DNA of 64,000 nucleotides. Source: Sphingobacterium alkalisoli. Its GTDB lineage: Bacteria > Bacteroidota > Bacteroidia > Sphingobacteriales > Sphingobacteriaceae. The position numbers and the translations under genes were made by a program. The stretch spans positions 186,001 to 250,000 of the forward strand of contig NZ_SUKA01000002.1 in the NCBI RefSeq assembly GCF_005049105.1, written 5' to 3'. Position 1 is the first letter of the stretch. Every line of letters starts with the position of its first letter. Below, in pieces: positions 36,690 to 45,136 of the stretch. The notes beneath the pieces are model-generated. The model saw only the letters and a program-made list of their open reading frames with translations. It was not told the origin of the DNA and ran no database searches.

Positions 36690-36949
36690 AGTTTAATAAT
36701 ATAAAATGGTTAAATGTACTTTTATTTCTTAATGTCTGGCGAAAGCATATACACTGTATACATGCTGATCAGGTGCAATGATGCGAATAGTATGCAAGCG
36801 ATTGCATTAGTGCCGGTCGAAATGTAAGATACGGTTAAGTTCTAATCAGTTTTTTCATGTTATATAGTTTATTTATGGTTAAGCATGCTGTTTTCAAACT
36901 GAATTAGATTCGCGCTGAAAACATTATCGTTTATAATTTATGCTAAGGT

Positions 36950-36969
36950 ATGTAATGAATATTTTACAT
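36950..36969. repeat. Inverted repeat in the xus/HTCS intergenic region
   Basis: Perfect dyad ATGTAA (36950-36955), 8-base spacer, TTACAT (36964-36969), just xus-proximal of the direct repeat at 36979. It could be part of a regulator site. AT-rich DNA makes chance occurrence possible. Confidence 0.4.
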
Positions 36970-36978
36970 GAATAGAAC

Positions 36979-37010
36979 GAATGTCTAAATGATAGGTAAG
37001 AATGTCAAAT
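36979..37010. repeat. Direct repeat, candidate HTCS operator
   Basis: GAATGTCTAAAT at 36979-36990 and GAATGTCAAAAT-like copy (one differing base) at 37000-37010, start-to-start distance 21 bases, i.e. two helical turns. AraC-type output domains bind direct repeats in this way. Position upstream of the xusA-like gene supports a role as HTCS binding site. This is inference from spacing and place. Confidence 0.45.
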
Positions 37011-37062
37011 ATGCTCGTTAGCGCCTTTATCGAACGATTAAGGCCTATTTTGTAAGTGAATT

Positions 37063-37070
37063 CAAATATA
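37063..37070 (-). promoter_or_regulatory. Candidate -7 box for the xus-type operon
   Basis: On the minus strand this reads TATATTTG, matching the Bacteroidota -7 consensus TAnnTTTG. No clear -33 TTG at 19-23 bases was found. Use would give a long leader, with the direct repeat at 36979-37010 lying inside it, which weakens either this box or the operator proposal. Confidence 0.3.
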
Positions 37071-37160
37071 AATAATGGAGAATTGGGAGGTATTTAGACA
37101 GTTTATTTATCTGTACTGTACAAATAATTGTCCATTTAACAATAATTACTCTGCTAAAGC

Positions 37161-37168
37161 TATATTTG
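37161..37168 (+). promoter_or_regulatory. Candidate -7 box for the HTCS gene
   Basis: TATATTTG matches TAnnTTTG exactly and lies 82 bases before the HTCS start codon. It is part of the palindrome TATTTGCAAATA (37163-37174). The nearest upstream TTG (37128-37130) is too far for the usual -33 spacing. Confidence 0.4.
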
Positions 37169-37249
37169 CAAATAAAATAATATTATTTTTATACCTTAGT
37201 AATTCAACTAGGGAAAGACAGCTAGCCAATCGTAATTTTATATGCCGTA

Positions 37250-40200
37250 ATGATTAGATATATACTTCTACTTTTATTTCTTAAGATATGTTTTGCATTT
37301 GCGCAAGAATATCCCACGGACTTTCAACGGTACTATTCCAAAGACGGCCTTTCATCGAACACCATATTTAGCATGTGCCGCGATAGTTTTGGTTTTCTAT
37401 GGATCGGAACTGAAGACGGCTTAAATAGATTTGATGGGATTAATTATAAGGTATACCGACATAATCCGGATATCACGGGAACGTTAAAAGTAAATCACAT
37501 CACCGCTTTAGCTGAAGATGGTGCGGGTAGAATTTGGATTGGAACCAGCGGAGGGGGGCTTAGCTATTATGACCGCAAATTAGATAAAATCGTTCACTAC
37601 GAACAAGCACCCGACAAACGTTGGTTGAGTACCGCGATTACTTCTCTTGCAATGGATAATGCCGGACAACTATGGGTTACATCGTACGGTGGGCTATTTG
37701 TGCTTAATGTGCAACAGCTTGGTATGCATGTAGACGATCACTATACTGCTATAAGTACTAGCTTTCTTGGAAAAGTATCTAGTTTTACATTTCAGGACAG
37801 CAAGCAACGGATGTGGATCGCCACAGATAGCGTACTCTATATGTATTCGGATAACTATAAGCAGGTGTCACGATACGGCATATTTCAGAAGGGGGGAGGT
37901 GAACGTACAGATAACCTGATCACTTCTATTATTGAAGATGCACAACATCGGATATGGGTGGGTTCATTGTCAGGTCTTTATGTTTTTGACGAGCAAAGTA
38001 GGACCGTTAAGCGATTTGACGACTATCCCGCCATGCGATCCCTAAGTGGGCGGATCTATGCCTTGGCAATGGATAAAAAGGGTGGTTTATGGATTGGGAC
38101 AGATAGGGGGCTGGAGGTGCTGGATGTGTCTACTTATACCTTAAAAACATATCAGCCGGATGTCCGCGACCCGCAGAGCATAAGCCATCAATCTATCCGA
38201 TCTATATTGGTTGATAAGTTTGGTATTTATTGGGTCGGTACGTTTCAGGGCGGGTTAAATAAGTTTGATACCAACTTAAGTCAATTCAGGTTAAAAGATA
38301 TTCGTACAGTAGATCAATACGGCTTGAATTCGCGTATGATTACTTCGCTATTGATCTATAGAAATAATGTATTGGTCGGTACCGACGGTGGAGGTATTCA
38401 TCTCTACGACCGACAGCGGGATGTGACAACAGCATTAGATCTAACAGCTAGTAAGGAACATAGCGGTCATAACTTGACCATACTGGCGCTCGAAGAAAAA
38501 AATGACCATCAGGTATGGCTGGGGACCTATAAAGAGGGACTGTTTTACTATGACAGGAACACCGGCAAAAGTTTTCAGTATGGCATAGGGGATGGTGCAG
38601 ACAAGCTTAACAATGGTGATGTTTTCTGTTTAAAAAAAGATTCTGAAGGTAACCTTTGGATAGGTACCAACGGTGGAGGTATCAACGTATTGCAGGCGAG
38701 TGATGGGACTGTGCGAAAATATATGCGCAAAACTACTGTGGGAGATGGTGGTCCGGAGCCGAACAGCAATTTTATACGCGCATTTGAAGAGGATGGAAAT
38801 CAGGACATGTGGATTGGTACCTTTGGTTCTGGTGTATGCGTATTCCGTAAAGGGACAGACACATTTTCCTTCTTTAATAAAAGCACACATGATCTACCCA
38901 GTGATTACGTACTTTCGTTAAAGGAAGACCGGGAAGGTAATATCTGGGTGGGAACCAACGGAAGTGGTGTGGGTTTATTGAAAAAAGGGGCTAAGAAATT
39001 CAATGTTATTTCTGAACGTGATGGTTTGATTAATGGAGTTGTACAAAGTATTGTTGAAGACGTGGAGGGCAAAATATGGTTCAGTACTAACAAGGGGTTG
39101 AGTTGCTATGACCAAAAGACAAAGCGTTTTAAAAATTATTCCTATTTCGCTGGATTACAGTCTGGCGCGTTTATGCGAGGAGCGGGTATCTGCATGCCGG
39201 ACGGCGAGCTTTTTTTTGGTGGGCAAAATGGCTTTAACCACTACTACCCCAAGCAGCTGAAAACAAACTCCAATCCAGCTAATGTCGTGTTTACGGAACT
39301 GAAAATTGACAACAAAGTGATTGGACCATCTGAAGAAGGAGCTATACGTACTTCATTACTATTGGCTGATCGAATTGACCTCCAATACAAGCAAAACTTC
39401 TCCATATCATTTGAGGCGTTAAATTTTACGATACCTGAAGAGAATCAATATCAGTATATGTTGGAGGGTTTTGATAAAGATTGGATTCCGGGAGGTGTAG
39501 CGCATAGTGCTTACTATACGAATTTGGATCCTGGAAAATATACTTTTCATGTACGCGCCAGTAATAACGATGGCATATGGAATGAAGAAGTTAGATCTAT
39601 TTCCATCTATGTAGCACCTCCATTTTGGCGCACAATCTATGCTTATTCCCTTTATTGTGTAGTCTTTGTGGGTGGGTTGTTCTACATTAGACATCGGGGA
39701 ATACAAAAACTACAAGCAAAATTTGCGTTAGAACAAGAACGGATACAAGCTAAACAACTGATAGCACAACAACGCAAGGAGGCGGAACAGCTACACCAGT
39801 TGGATACGCTGAAAATCAAATTTTTAACAAACTTAAGTCACGAGTTCCGAACACCGATATCACTAATTGTTGGTCCCGTTGATAATCTGATGAACGAAAT
39901 AAAAGATATCAAGGCGTCTGAGCAGTTGGGTCTGGTGAAGCGAAATGCACGGCGCTTGTTGAACCTCGTGAATCAGTTGCTGGATTTTCGCAAAATGGAA
40001 GAACAGGAGCTGCGGTTGCAAGATGCCGATGGTGAACTGGTTTCTTTCGTTGAGGAGGTAAGTAACTCATTTACCGATATGGCACAACAGAAAGGTATTT
40101 CGTATTCCTTTACAAGTGCAGTGGAGAAGCTACAGGTTCGGTTTGATCAAAATAAGATAGAACGTATTCTTTTCAATATCTTGTCGAATGCATTTAAATT

Positions 40201-41365
40201 TACGACTAAAGGTGGAAACATCGCCGTGCATCTGGCAACCAGTGAAATAGCCTCCGATGCAACCTATTGCACCGCGTGCATTACTATTAAGGATTCGGGT
40301 ATTGGTATACCGAGGGATGTTCAGCAACGTATTTTTGAGAGCTTTTTTCAACATGATACGGCCGGAGCTGTCATTAATCAGGGTACGGGCATAGGGCTGT
40401 CTATTGCCCAGACTTTTGTGAAGATGTATAACGGCGAAATTTCAGTGGAAAGCGAGGAGGGCAAAGGCAGTTGTTTTTCGTTTAGCCTACGTATGGAACG
40501 GTCCAGTGCCAGAACCGAAAAGGGAGCAGAGCCTATTCCGGCAATGCATGAGGTCGCGGATGCTGGGGGTGATGCTACGAATGTAGATACTTTTGATGTA
40601 CGCCGACAACCGTCCATATTGATCGTGGAAGATGATGATGATTTTCGTTTTTATATGAAAGATAGTTTGTTGTCTTCCTTTCAAGTGTTTGAGGCGGCGA
40701 ATGGAAAAGAAGGTTGGCAAAAGGCACTTTTTCATCATCCCGATATTATACTCTGCGACGTGCAAATGCCTATTATGAACGGTATGGAACTTGCACAGAA
40801 GCTTACACAGGATAAACGGACGAAACATATTCCGATTGTTTTGCTAACGGCTGCGCAAGTGAAAAATGGACTGGTGTGTGGATTGGAGGCGGGTGCCATC
40901 GATTATATGACCAAACCATTTGATGTCGCAGTATTACAGGCTAAAATTAATAGTTTATTGGGGTTAAACCAAGCCTTTAAAGAGGCTTATACGCGGCAGG
41001 TATCGGTCGTGGCACCCGAAATAGAAGTAGTTTCTGAAAAGGATCTTTTTCTGCAAAAGATCTTAGCCTATATTTATGACAATATGAATAATCCGCAACT
41101 GTCGGTCGAAAATTTGAGCGCACACCTTTCTATCAGCCGGGCCTCGCTCTACAACAGGCTACTCGACTACACCGGCATGTCTCCCGTCGATTTTATACGC
41201 TCTGCGAAGTTGGAACGTGCAGTCGTGTTGTTGGAAAAAAGCGATAAAACGATTGCGGAAATTGCTTACGAAACAGGCTTTGCCAACCCAAACTATTTTA
41301 CCAAGGTATTCAAAGCGAAGTATCAACGGACACCCTCCGAATATGTGCAGGCGTTCAAGAATTAA
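37250..41365 (+). CDS. Hybrid two-component system regulator (HTCS) of the xylan locus
   Basis: 1371-residue one-protein signalling system. Signal peptide (about 1-18) precedes a periplasmic sensor of two Reg_prop beta-propellers (about 25-690; repeated GxLWIGTxGGG-type blades), and a Y_Y_Y domain (about 700-780). One transmembrane helix follows (about 794-812, AYSLYCVVFVGGLFYI). Then come HisKA with phospho-acceptor H864 (NLSHEFRTP), HATPase (NILSNAFKF; DSGIGIP; GTGIGLSIA), a receiver (from about 1122) with phospho-acceptor D1170 (LCDVQMPIMNG) and K in MTKPF, and an AraC-type HTH pair (about 1270-1370). It probably senses a xylo-oligosaccharide and activates the divergent xus-type operon and the downstream + strand genes. 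Confidence 0.97.
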   Translation: MIRYILLLLFLKICFAFAQEYPTDFQRYYSKDGLSSNTIFSMCRDSFGFLWIGTEDGLNRFDGINYKVYRHNPDITGTLKVNHITALAEDGAGRIWIGTSGGGLSYYDRKLDKIVHYEQAPDKRWLSTAITSLAMDNAGQLWVTSYGGLFVLNVQQLGMHVDDHYTAISTSFLGKVSSFTFQDSKQRMWIATDSVLYMYSDNYKQVSRYGIFQKGGGERTDNLITSIIEDAQHRIWVGSLSGLYVFDEQSRTVKRFDDYPAMRSLSGRIYALAMDKKGGLWIGTDRGLEVLDVSTYTLKTYQPDVRDPQSISHQSIRSILVDKFGIYWVGTFQGGLNKFDTNLSQFRLKDIRTVDQYGLNSRMITSLLIYRNNVLVGTDGGGIHLYDRQRDVTTALDLTASKEHSGHNLTILALEEKNDHQVWLGTYKEGLFYYDRNTGKSFQYGIGDGADKLNNGDVFCLKKDSEGNLWIGTNGGGINVLQASDGTVRKYMRKTTVGDGGPEPNSNFIRAFEEDGNQDMWIGTFGSGVCVFRKGTDTFSFFNKSTHDLPSDYVLSLKEDREGNIWVGTNGSGVGLLKKGAKKFNVISERDGLINGVVQSIVEDVEGKIWFSTNKGLSCYDQKTKRFKNYSYFAGLQSGAFMRGAGICMPDGELFFGGQNGFNHYYPKQLKTNSNPANVVFTELKIDNKVIGPSEEGAIRTSLLLADRIDLQYKQNFSISFEALNFTIPEENQYQYMLEGFDKDWIPGGVAHSAYYTNLDPGKYTFHVRASNNDGIWNEEVRSISIYVAPPFWRTIYAYSLYCVVFVGGLFYIRHRGIQKLQAKFALEQERIQAKQLIAQQRKEAEQLHQLDTLKIKFLTNLSHEFRTPISLIVGPVDNLMNEIKDIKASEQLGLVKRNARRLLNLVNQLLDFRKMEEQELRLQDADGELVSFVEEVSNSFTDMAQQKGISYSFTSAVEKLQVRFDQNKIERILFNILSNAFKFTTKGGNIAVHLATSEIASDATYCTACITIKDSGIGIPRDVQQRIFESFFQHDTAGAVINQGTGIGLSIAQTFVKMYNGEISVESEEGKGSCFSFSLRMERSSARTEKGAEPIPAMHEVADAGGDATNVDTFDVRRQPSILIVEDDDDFRFYMKDSLLSSFQVFEAANGKEGWQKALFHHPDIILCDVQMPIMNGMELAQKLTQDKRTKHIPIVLLTAAQVKNGLVCGLEAGAIDYMTKPFDVAVLQAKINSLLGLNQAFKEAYTRQVSVVAPEIEVVSEKDLFLQKILAYIYDNMNNPQLSVENLSAHLSISRASLYNRLLDYTGMSPVDFIRSAKLERAVVLLEKSDKTIAEIAYETGFANPNYFTKVFKAKYQRTPSEYVQAFKN

Positions 41366-41494
41366 GTCGACGCTTTTGAACAACCAATGCTGTTTTTTTA
41401 TCGTATACGATGAGCTGAGGAGACTATGAGTGTATTTTAAACATTTGTTCTAGTTTTTTCATTATTCTTACCCTTCTTTCCACACTTGTTTTTA

Positions 41495-41502
41495 TAGTTT
41501 TG
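41495..41502 (+). promoter_or_regulatory. Candidate -7 box for the transaldolase operon
   Basis: TAGTTTTG matches TAnnTTTG and lies 47 bases before the transaldolase start at 41550, which supports that start over an in-frame upstream ATG at 41508. No -33 TTG at ideal spacing, as may be expected for an activator-dependent promoter. Confidence 0.45.
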
Positions 41503-41549
41503 AAACTGTGGCCAATGGACACGACCAAATAAACTATATAACAAATAAT

Positions 41550-42215
41550 ATGAAATTTTTTATTGATACAGCTAACTTGGCAGATATACAGGAAGCACAA
41601 AATCTGGGCGTATTGGATGGTGTTACCACCAACCCTTCACTGATGGCTAAGGAAGGTATATGCGGAGCAGAAAATGTCGTCGACCATTATAAAGCGATCT
41701 GTGCCATTACAGATGGTGATGTGAGTGCAGAGGTTATTGCTGTTCATTATGATGAAATCATTCGTGAAGGACTGGAACTCGCTAAGCTGGATGACCGGAT
41801 TGTGGTCAAAGTTCCGATGATTAGAGAGGGGATAAAAGCGATCAAGTATTTTTCGAACGCCGGTATTAAGACAAATTGTACACTAGTTTTCTCTGCTGGA
41901 CAAGCCTTGCTGGCGGCTAAGGCGGGCGCGACCTACGTATCCCCTTTTTTGGGACGTCTAGACGATATTTCGACAGATGGCTTGGAACTCATCAGCGATA
42001 TTCGTCTTATCTATGACAATTATGAGTTCCCTACGCAGATATTAGCGGCTTCCGTGCGGCACGCGATGCATATCGTGAATTGTGCCAAATTTGGTGCTGA
42101 CGTTACCACATCGCCGTTATCGGCCATTACCGCCCTTTTGAAGCATCCACTGACGGATTCTGGTCTAGCACAATTTCTTGCGGATCATAAACGGGTGTCG
42201 GAAGGAAATAATTAA
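41550..42215 (+). CDS. Transaldolase / fructose-6-phosphate aldolase (TalC/FSA type)
   Basis: 221 residues starting [13 protein letters not shown], the normal N-terminus of this short class I aldolase family; an in-frame ATG at 41508 would add 14 unrelated residues and sits about at the predicted transcription start. Schiff-base lysine is K87 (VVKVPM); [12 protein letters not shown] and [19 protein letters not shown] are family blocks. It transfers dihydroxyacetone units between sugar phosphates in the non-oxidative pentose phosphate pathway, or cleaves fructose 6-phosphate; the two activities are hard to separate by sequence. It lies at the head of the + strand arm of the locus with transketolase, so its role is probably to process xylose and arabinose carbon. 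Confidence 0.93.
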   Translation: MKFFIDTANLADIQEAQNLGVLDGVTTNPSLMAKEGICGAENVVDHYKAICAITDGDVSAEVIAVHYDEIIREGLELAKLDDRIVVKVPMIREGIKAIKYFSNAGIKTNCTLVFSAGQALLAAKAGATYVSPFLGRLDDISTDGLELISDIRLIYDNYEFPTQILAASVRHAMHIVNCAKFGADVTTSPLSAITALLKHPLTDSGLAQFLADHKRVSEGNN

Positions 42216-42225
42216 ACATACACGC

Positions 42226-43083
42226 ATGGTAATGAGCAAATATAGTATTCACAATTTAGAGGCAATAGCTTCTCAGGTGAGGCGTGACATCGTTCGAATG
42301 GTGCATGGCTGCCAGTCGGGCCACCCTGGTGGTTCTTTAGGTTGTACTGACTTTTTTGTAGCCTTATATTTTGAGATTATGGACAGAAGGGCTGGTTTCC
42401 ATATTGATGGAATTGGTGAAGATTTATTCTTTTTGTCAAACGGCCATATTTCTCCTGTTTTTTACAGCGTTTTAGCACGTATGGGTTATTTTGATCCGAG
42501 TGAATTGGCTTCGTTTCGGAAGATTAATTCCCGGGTGCAGGGACACCCAACAACGCATGAAGGGCTTCCGGGTATACGTATTGCTTCGGGCTCCCTGGGT
42601 CAGGGTTTGTCGGTTGCCATTGGCGCTGCCCAGTCCAAAAAATTAAATAAAGATAACCACCTTGTTTATGTACTAATGGGGGATGGTGAATTACAGGAGG
42701 GACAAATTTGGGAAGGGGCACTTTACGCTCCGCATAATAAAGTAGACAACCTTGTCGCGACAGTCGACTACAACGGCGCACAAATTGATGGACCGACGGA
42801 GCAGATTTTGTCCTTAGGAAATCTGCAACAAAAATGGGAAGCGTTCGGTTGGGATGTACTGGCAATAGAAAAGGGAAATGATATGGCTGCGGTGATATCG
42901 GGACTGGAAGAGGCTAGATCGCGCACGGGAAAAGGAAGACCGGTGATGATCTTACTACACACGGAGATGGGTAGTGGCGTAGATTTTATGATGGGATCGC
43001 ACAAATGGCATGGCGTGGCACCAAATGATGCACAGCTTGCAACAGCCTTGGAGCAATTGCCCGAAACGTTAGGGGATTATTAA
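42226..43083 (+). CDS. Transketolase, N-terminal (thiamine-diphosphate-binding) subunit
   Basis: 285 residues from ATG 42226 (42232 also possible); the frame is open further upstream, but that part overlaps the transaldolase gene. Family blocks: GHPGGSLGCTDFFVALYF, the ThDP motif MGDGELQEGQIWEG with conserved ending NKVDNLVATVDYN, and HKWHGVAPND. This is the first half of a transketolase split over two genes. With the C-terminal subunit at 43243 it moves two-carbon units between pentose phosphates. Presence in a pentosan locus suggests co-induction of sugar capture and the pathway that uses the sugar. Confidence 0.94.
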   Translation: MVMSKYSIHNLEAIASQVRRDIVRMVHGCQSGHPGGSLGCTDFFVALYFEIMDRRAGFHIDGIGEDLFFLSNGHISPVFYSVLARMGYFDPSELASFRKINSRVQGHPTTHEGLPGIRIASGSLGQGLSVAIGAAQSKKLNKDNHLVYVLMGDGELQEGQIWEGALYAPHNKVDNLVATVDYNGAQIDGPTEQILSLGNLQQKWEAFGWDVLAIEKGNDMAAVISGLEEARSRTGKGRPVMILLHTEMGSGVDFMMGSHKWHGVAPNDAQLATALEQLPETLGDY

Positions 43084-43085
43084 TT

Positions 43086-43117
43086 TAGATATAAGACATG
43101 AGATGCTAGATATAAGA
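43086..43117. repeat. Short direct repeat between the transketolase subunit genes
   Basis: TAGATATAAGA occurs at 43086-43096 and again at 43107-43117, followed by related inverted words (CTAACATCTAAAATA near 43141-43155). The 159-base gap that holds it is long for genes of one enzyme. It resembles degenerate 'agatataagacatgaga' intergenic repeats that I recall from Sphingobacteriaceae genomes. Confidence 0.5.
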
Positions 43118-43242
43118 TTTTTAAATTTCTGAATCTGAATCGCTAACATCTAAAATACTATAAAAGCAAAATGAAACCATCAGGGTTTTTTAAGACCACG
43201 CAGCGGGATGAATAAATCTGATAGCTTCCAAAAATTATACGG

Positions 43243-44217
43243 ATGAAAAGATATACCTATACAGAATCGAAGGATACGCGCTCAGGCTTTGGTGCGGGGT
43301 TGCTGGAAGCTGGTAAACAGGACGAAAATGTCGTGGCATTATGTTCGGATTTGATTGGATCCTTAAAAATGAATGATTTTATCCATGCGTTCCCAGAACG
43401 TTTTTTTCAAATTGGTATCGCTGAAGCGAATATGATGGGGATTGCTGCAGGTCTGACTATTGGAGGTAAAATTCCTTTCACTGGAACATTTGCTAATTTT
43501 TCAACAGGACGGGTTTACGATCAGATTAGACAGTCTATAGCCTATTCCAATAAGAATGTAAAAATAGCGGCTTCTCATGCCGGGCTCACCCTTGGAGAGG
43601 ATGGTGCAACCCATCAGATTTTAGAAGATATTGGCCTAATGAAAATGCTTCCGGGCATGACAGTGATTAATCCGTGCGATTACAACCAGACTAAAGCTGC
43701 TACTATTGCAATAGCTAAACATCGGGGACCGGTTTATTTACGCTTTGGACGTCCTGTTGTCCCCATTTTTACACTGAGTGATCAAGTGTTCGAAATTGGA
43801 AGGGCGGTAATGCTTAACAAGGGAAAAGACGTGACCATTATTGCTACTGGCCACTTGGTTTGGGAAGCTATAAAAGCTGGAGAATTATTGGAACGGTTAG
43901 GAATTGATGCGGAAATTATTAATATCCATACCATTAAGCCATTGGACGAAGAGGCTATCTTGGCTTCCGTAAAGAAAACTGGATGTGTGGTAACGGCCGA
44001 AGAACACAACCGTATAGGTGGGCTGGGAGATAGTGTGGCGCAGGTATTGGCTAAGCAATTGCCAACACCACAAGAATATGTGGCTGTTGATGATAGCTTT
44101 GGTGAATCGGGAACGCCTACCCAATTGATGGAAAAATACGGATTGAATGCCGAAGCCATACTTATTGCGACCCAGAAAGTACTATTAAGAAGTAGAACGA
44201 CGAAAAAGAAGCTATAA
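43243..44217 (+). CDS. Transketolase, C-terminal subunit
   Basis: 324 residues; central pyrimidine-binding domain (about 10-180; [58 protein letters not shown]) and C-terminal transketolase domain (about 190-315; [40 protein letters not shown]). The Glu in GIAEANM is the catalytic glutamate of ThDP enzymes. It complements the 42226 gene. The last residues (RSRTTKKKL) form a short basic tail. It lies 159 bases after the first subunit and 37 before the CE1 esterase. Confidence 0.94.
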   Translation: MKRYTYTESKDTRSGFGAGLLEAGKQDENVVALCSDLIGSLKMNDFIHAFPERFFQIGIAEANMMGIAAGLTIGGKIPFTGTFANFSTGRVYDQIRQSIAYSNKNVKIAASHAGLTLGEDGATHQILEDIGLMKMLPGMTVINPCDYNQTKAATIAIAKHRGPVYLRFGRPVVPIFTLSDQVFEIGRAVMLNKGKDVTIIATGHLVWEAIKAGELLERLGIDAEIINIHTIKPLDEEAILASVKKTGCVVTAEEHNRIGGLGDSVAQVLAKQLPTPQEYVAVDDSFGESGTPTQLMEKYGLNAEAILIATQKVLLRSRTTKKKL

Positions 44218-44254
44218 AATTATTTATAAACCATATAACTTAACATATCCTGAT

Positions 44255-45118
44255 ATGAAAAATATAGTGTTATTGACGCTTGCTGTGATCTTGTCTACAG
44301 GATCTCATGCACAAATAAAGGCTGCTCCTATTGGATTTGATATCCGTAGAGAGAATATTGAACGAGGTAAGATGGATACGATATCTTATCCATCTAATAC
44401 GGTCGGCGTAAACCGTAAAGCTTTAGTATATACTCCCCCCGGATATTCTCCTGAACAAAAATATCCAGTTTTATATCTACTGCACGGCATTGGTGGAGAC
44501 GAAAAGGAGTGGTTTAATAATGGAGTGCCACATATTATCCTAGATAATCTATATGCGGATGGTAAGTTAGAAAAAATGATCGTCGTATTGCCTAACGGTC
44601 GTGCCATGAAGGGCGACCGCGCTACCGGAAATATAATGGACAGGGATAAGGTTGAGGCATTTGCGACGTTTGAGAAAGATCTATTAATTGATCTGATTCC
44701 TTTTGTTGAGAAAAAATATCCCGTTAAAAAAGAGAAAGACCATAGGGCGTTGTTTGGATTATCCATGGGCGGTGGTCAGGCGCTAAATTTCGGCTTAGGT
44801 AATATGAATACCTTTTCGTGGGTGGGCGGATTCTCTTCTGCTCCAAACACGCGAATGCCGGAACAATTACTTCCTAATCCAGAAGAAGCGAAAGAAAAAT
44901 TGAAATTGCTATGGGTCTCTTGCGGAGATCAGGATGGTTTGATCGGCAATAGCAAGAGAACACATGAATATTTCAAAAAGCATAACGTGCCACATGTATT
45001 TTATGTGGAACCTGGGGGGCATGATTTTAAAGTGTGGAAAAATGATTTATATGTGGTATCTCAGTTGCTTTTTAAGGATGTCGATTATAAGTCGCTTTTG
45101 GAATACCATGATAAGTAG
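44255..45118 (+). CDS. CE1-like feruloyl/acetyl xylan esterase
   Basis: 287-residue secreted alpha/beta hydrolase (signal peptide about 1-19, ending SHAQ). Esterase D/CE1 landmarks: PVLYLLHGIGGDEKEWFNNG (oxyanion region), nucleophile S170 in GLSMGG, probable acid D225 or D227 in SCGDQDGL, and H256 in PGGHDFKVW. Such enzymes remove ferulic acid from arabinose side chains or acetyl groups from xylan. Their location in periplasm or on the surface, with GH43/GH95 neighbours, fits removal of side-chain esters before debranching. Ferulate versus acetate preference is not resolved. Confidence 0.9.
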   Translation: MKNIVLLTLAVILSTGSHAQIKAAPIGFDIRRENIERGKMDTISYPSNTVGVNRKALVYTPPGYSPEQKYPVLYLLHGIGGDEKEWFNNGVPHIILDNLYADGKLEKMIVVLPNGRAMKGDRATGNIMDRDKVEAFATFEKDLLIDLIPFVEKKYPVKKEKDHRALFGLSMGGGQALNFGLGNMNTFSWVGGFSSAPNTRMPEQLLPNPEEAKEKLKLLWVSCGDQDGLIGNSKRTHEYFKKHNVPHVFYVEPGGHDFKVWKNDLYVVSQLLFKDVDYKSLLEYHDK

Positions 45119-45136
45119 CAGAAATTACAGATAAAT

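Larger units (their letters stand above)
36690..37249. promoter_or_regulatory. Divergent control region between xusA-like gene and HTCS gene
   Basis: 560-base AT-rich region with no supported gene. It contains a direct repeat (36979-37010), an inverted repeat (36950-36969) and TAnnTTTG-type boxes for both directions (37063-37070 minus, 37161-37168 plus). It is the natural place for HTCS binding upstream of the xus-type operon. If the minus-strand box is used, the xusA-like mRNA would have a leader of roughly 370 bases. Confidence 0.6.

Noticed and set aside
37063..37257. 60-codon + strand frame (37075-37257) upstream of the HTCS gene
   Set aside because: AT-rich, low-complexity translation overlapping the HTCS start; the region is better explained as control DNA.
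41508..41549. Upstream ATG adding 14 residues to the transaldolase
   Set aside because: The family begins MKFFIDT, and the candidate promoter box at 41495-41502 puts transcription start at about 41508.
42178..42225. Upstream ATG for the transketolase N-terminal subunit
   Set aside because: It would overlap the transaldolase coding end and add residues foreign to the family; 42226 fits better.
43171..43215. 14-codon frame between the transketolase subunit genes
   Set aside because: Too short, no known leader-peptide features, and the region shows repeat character.
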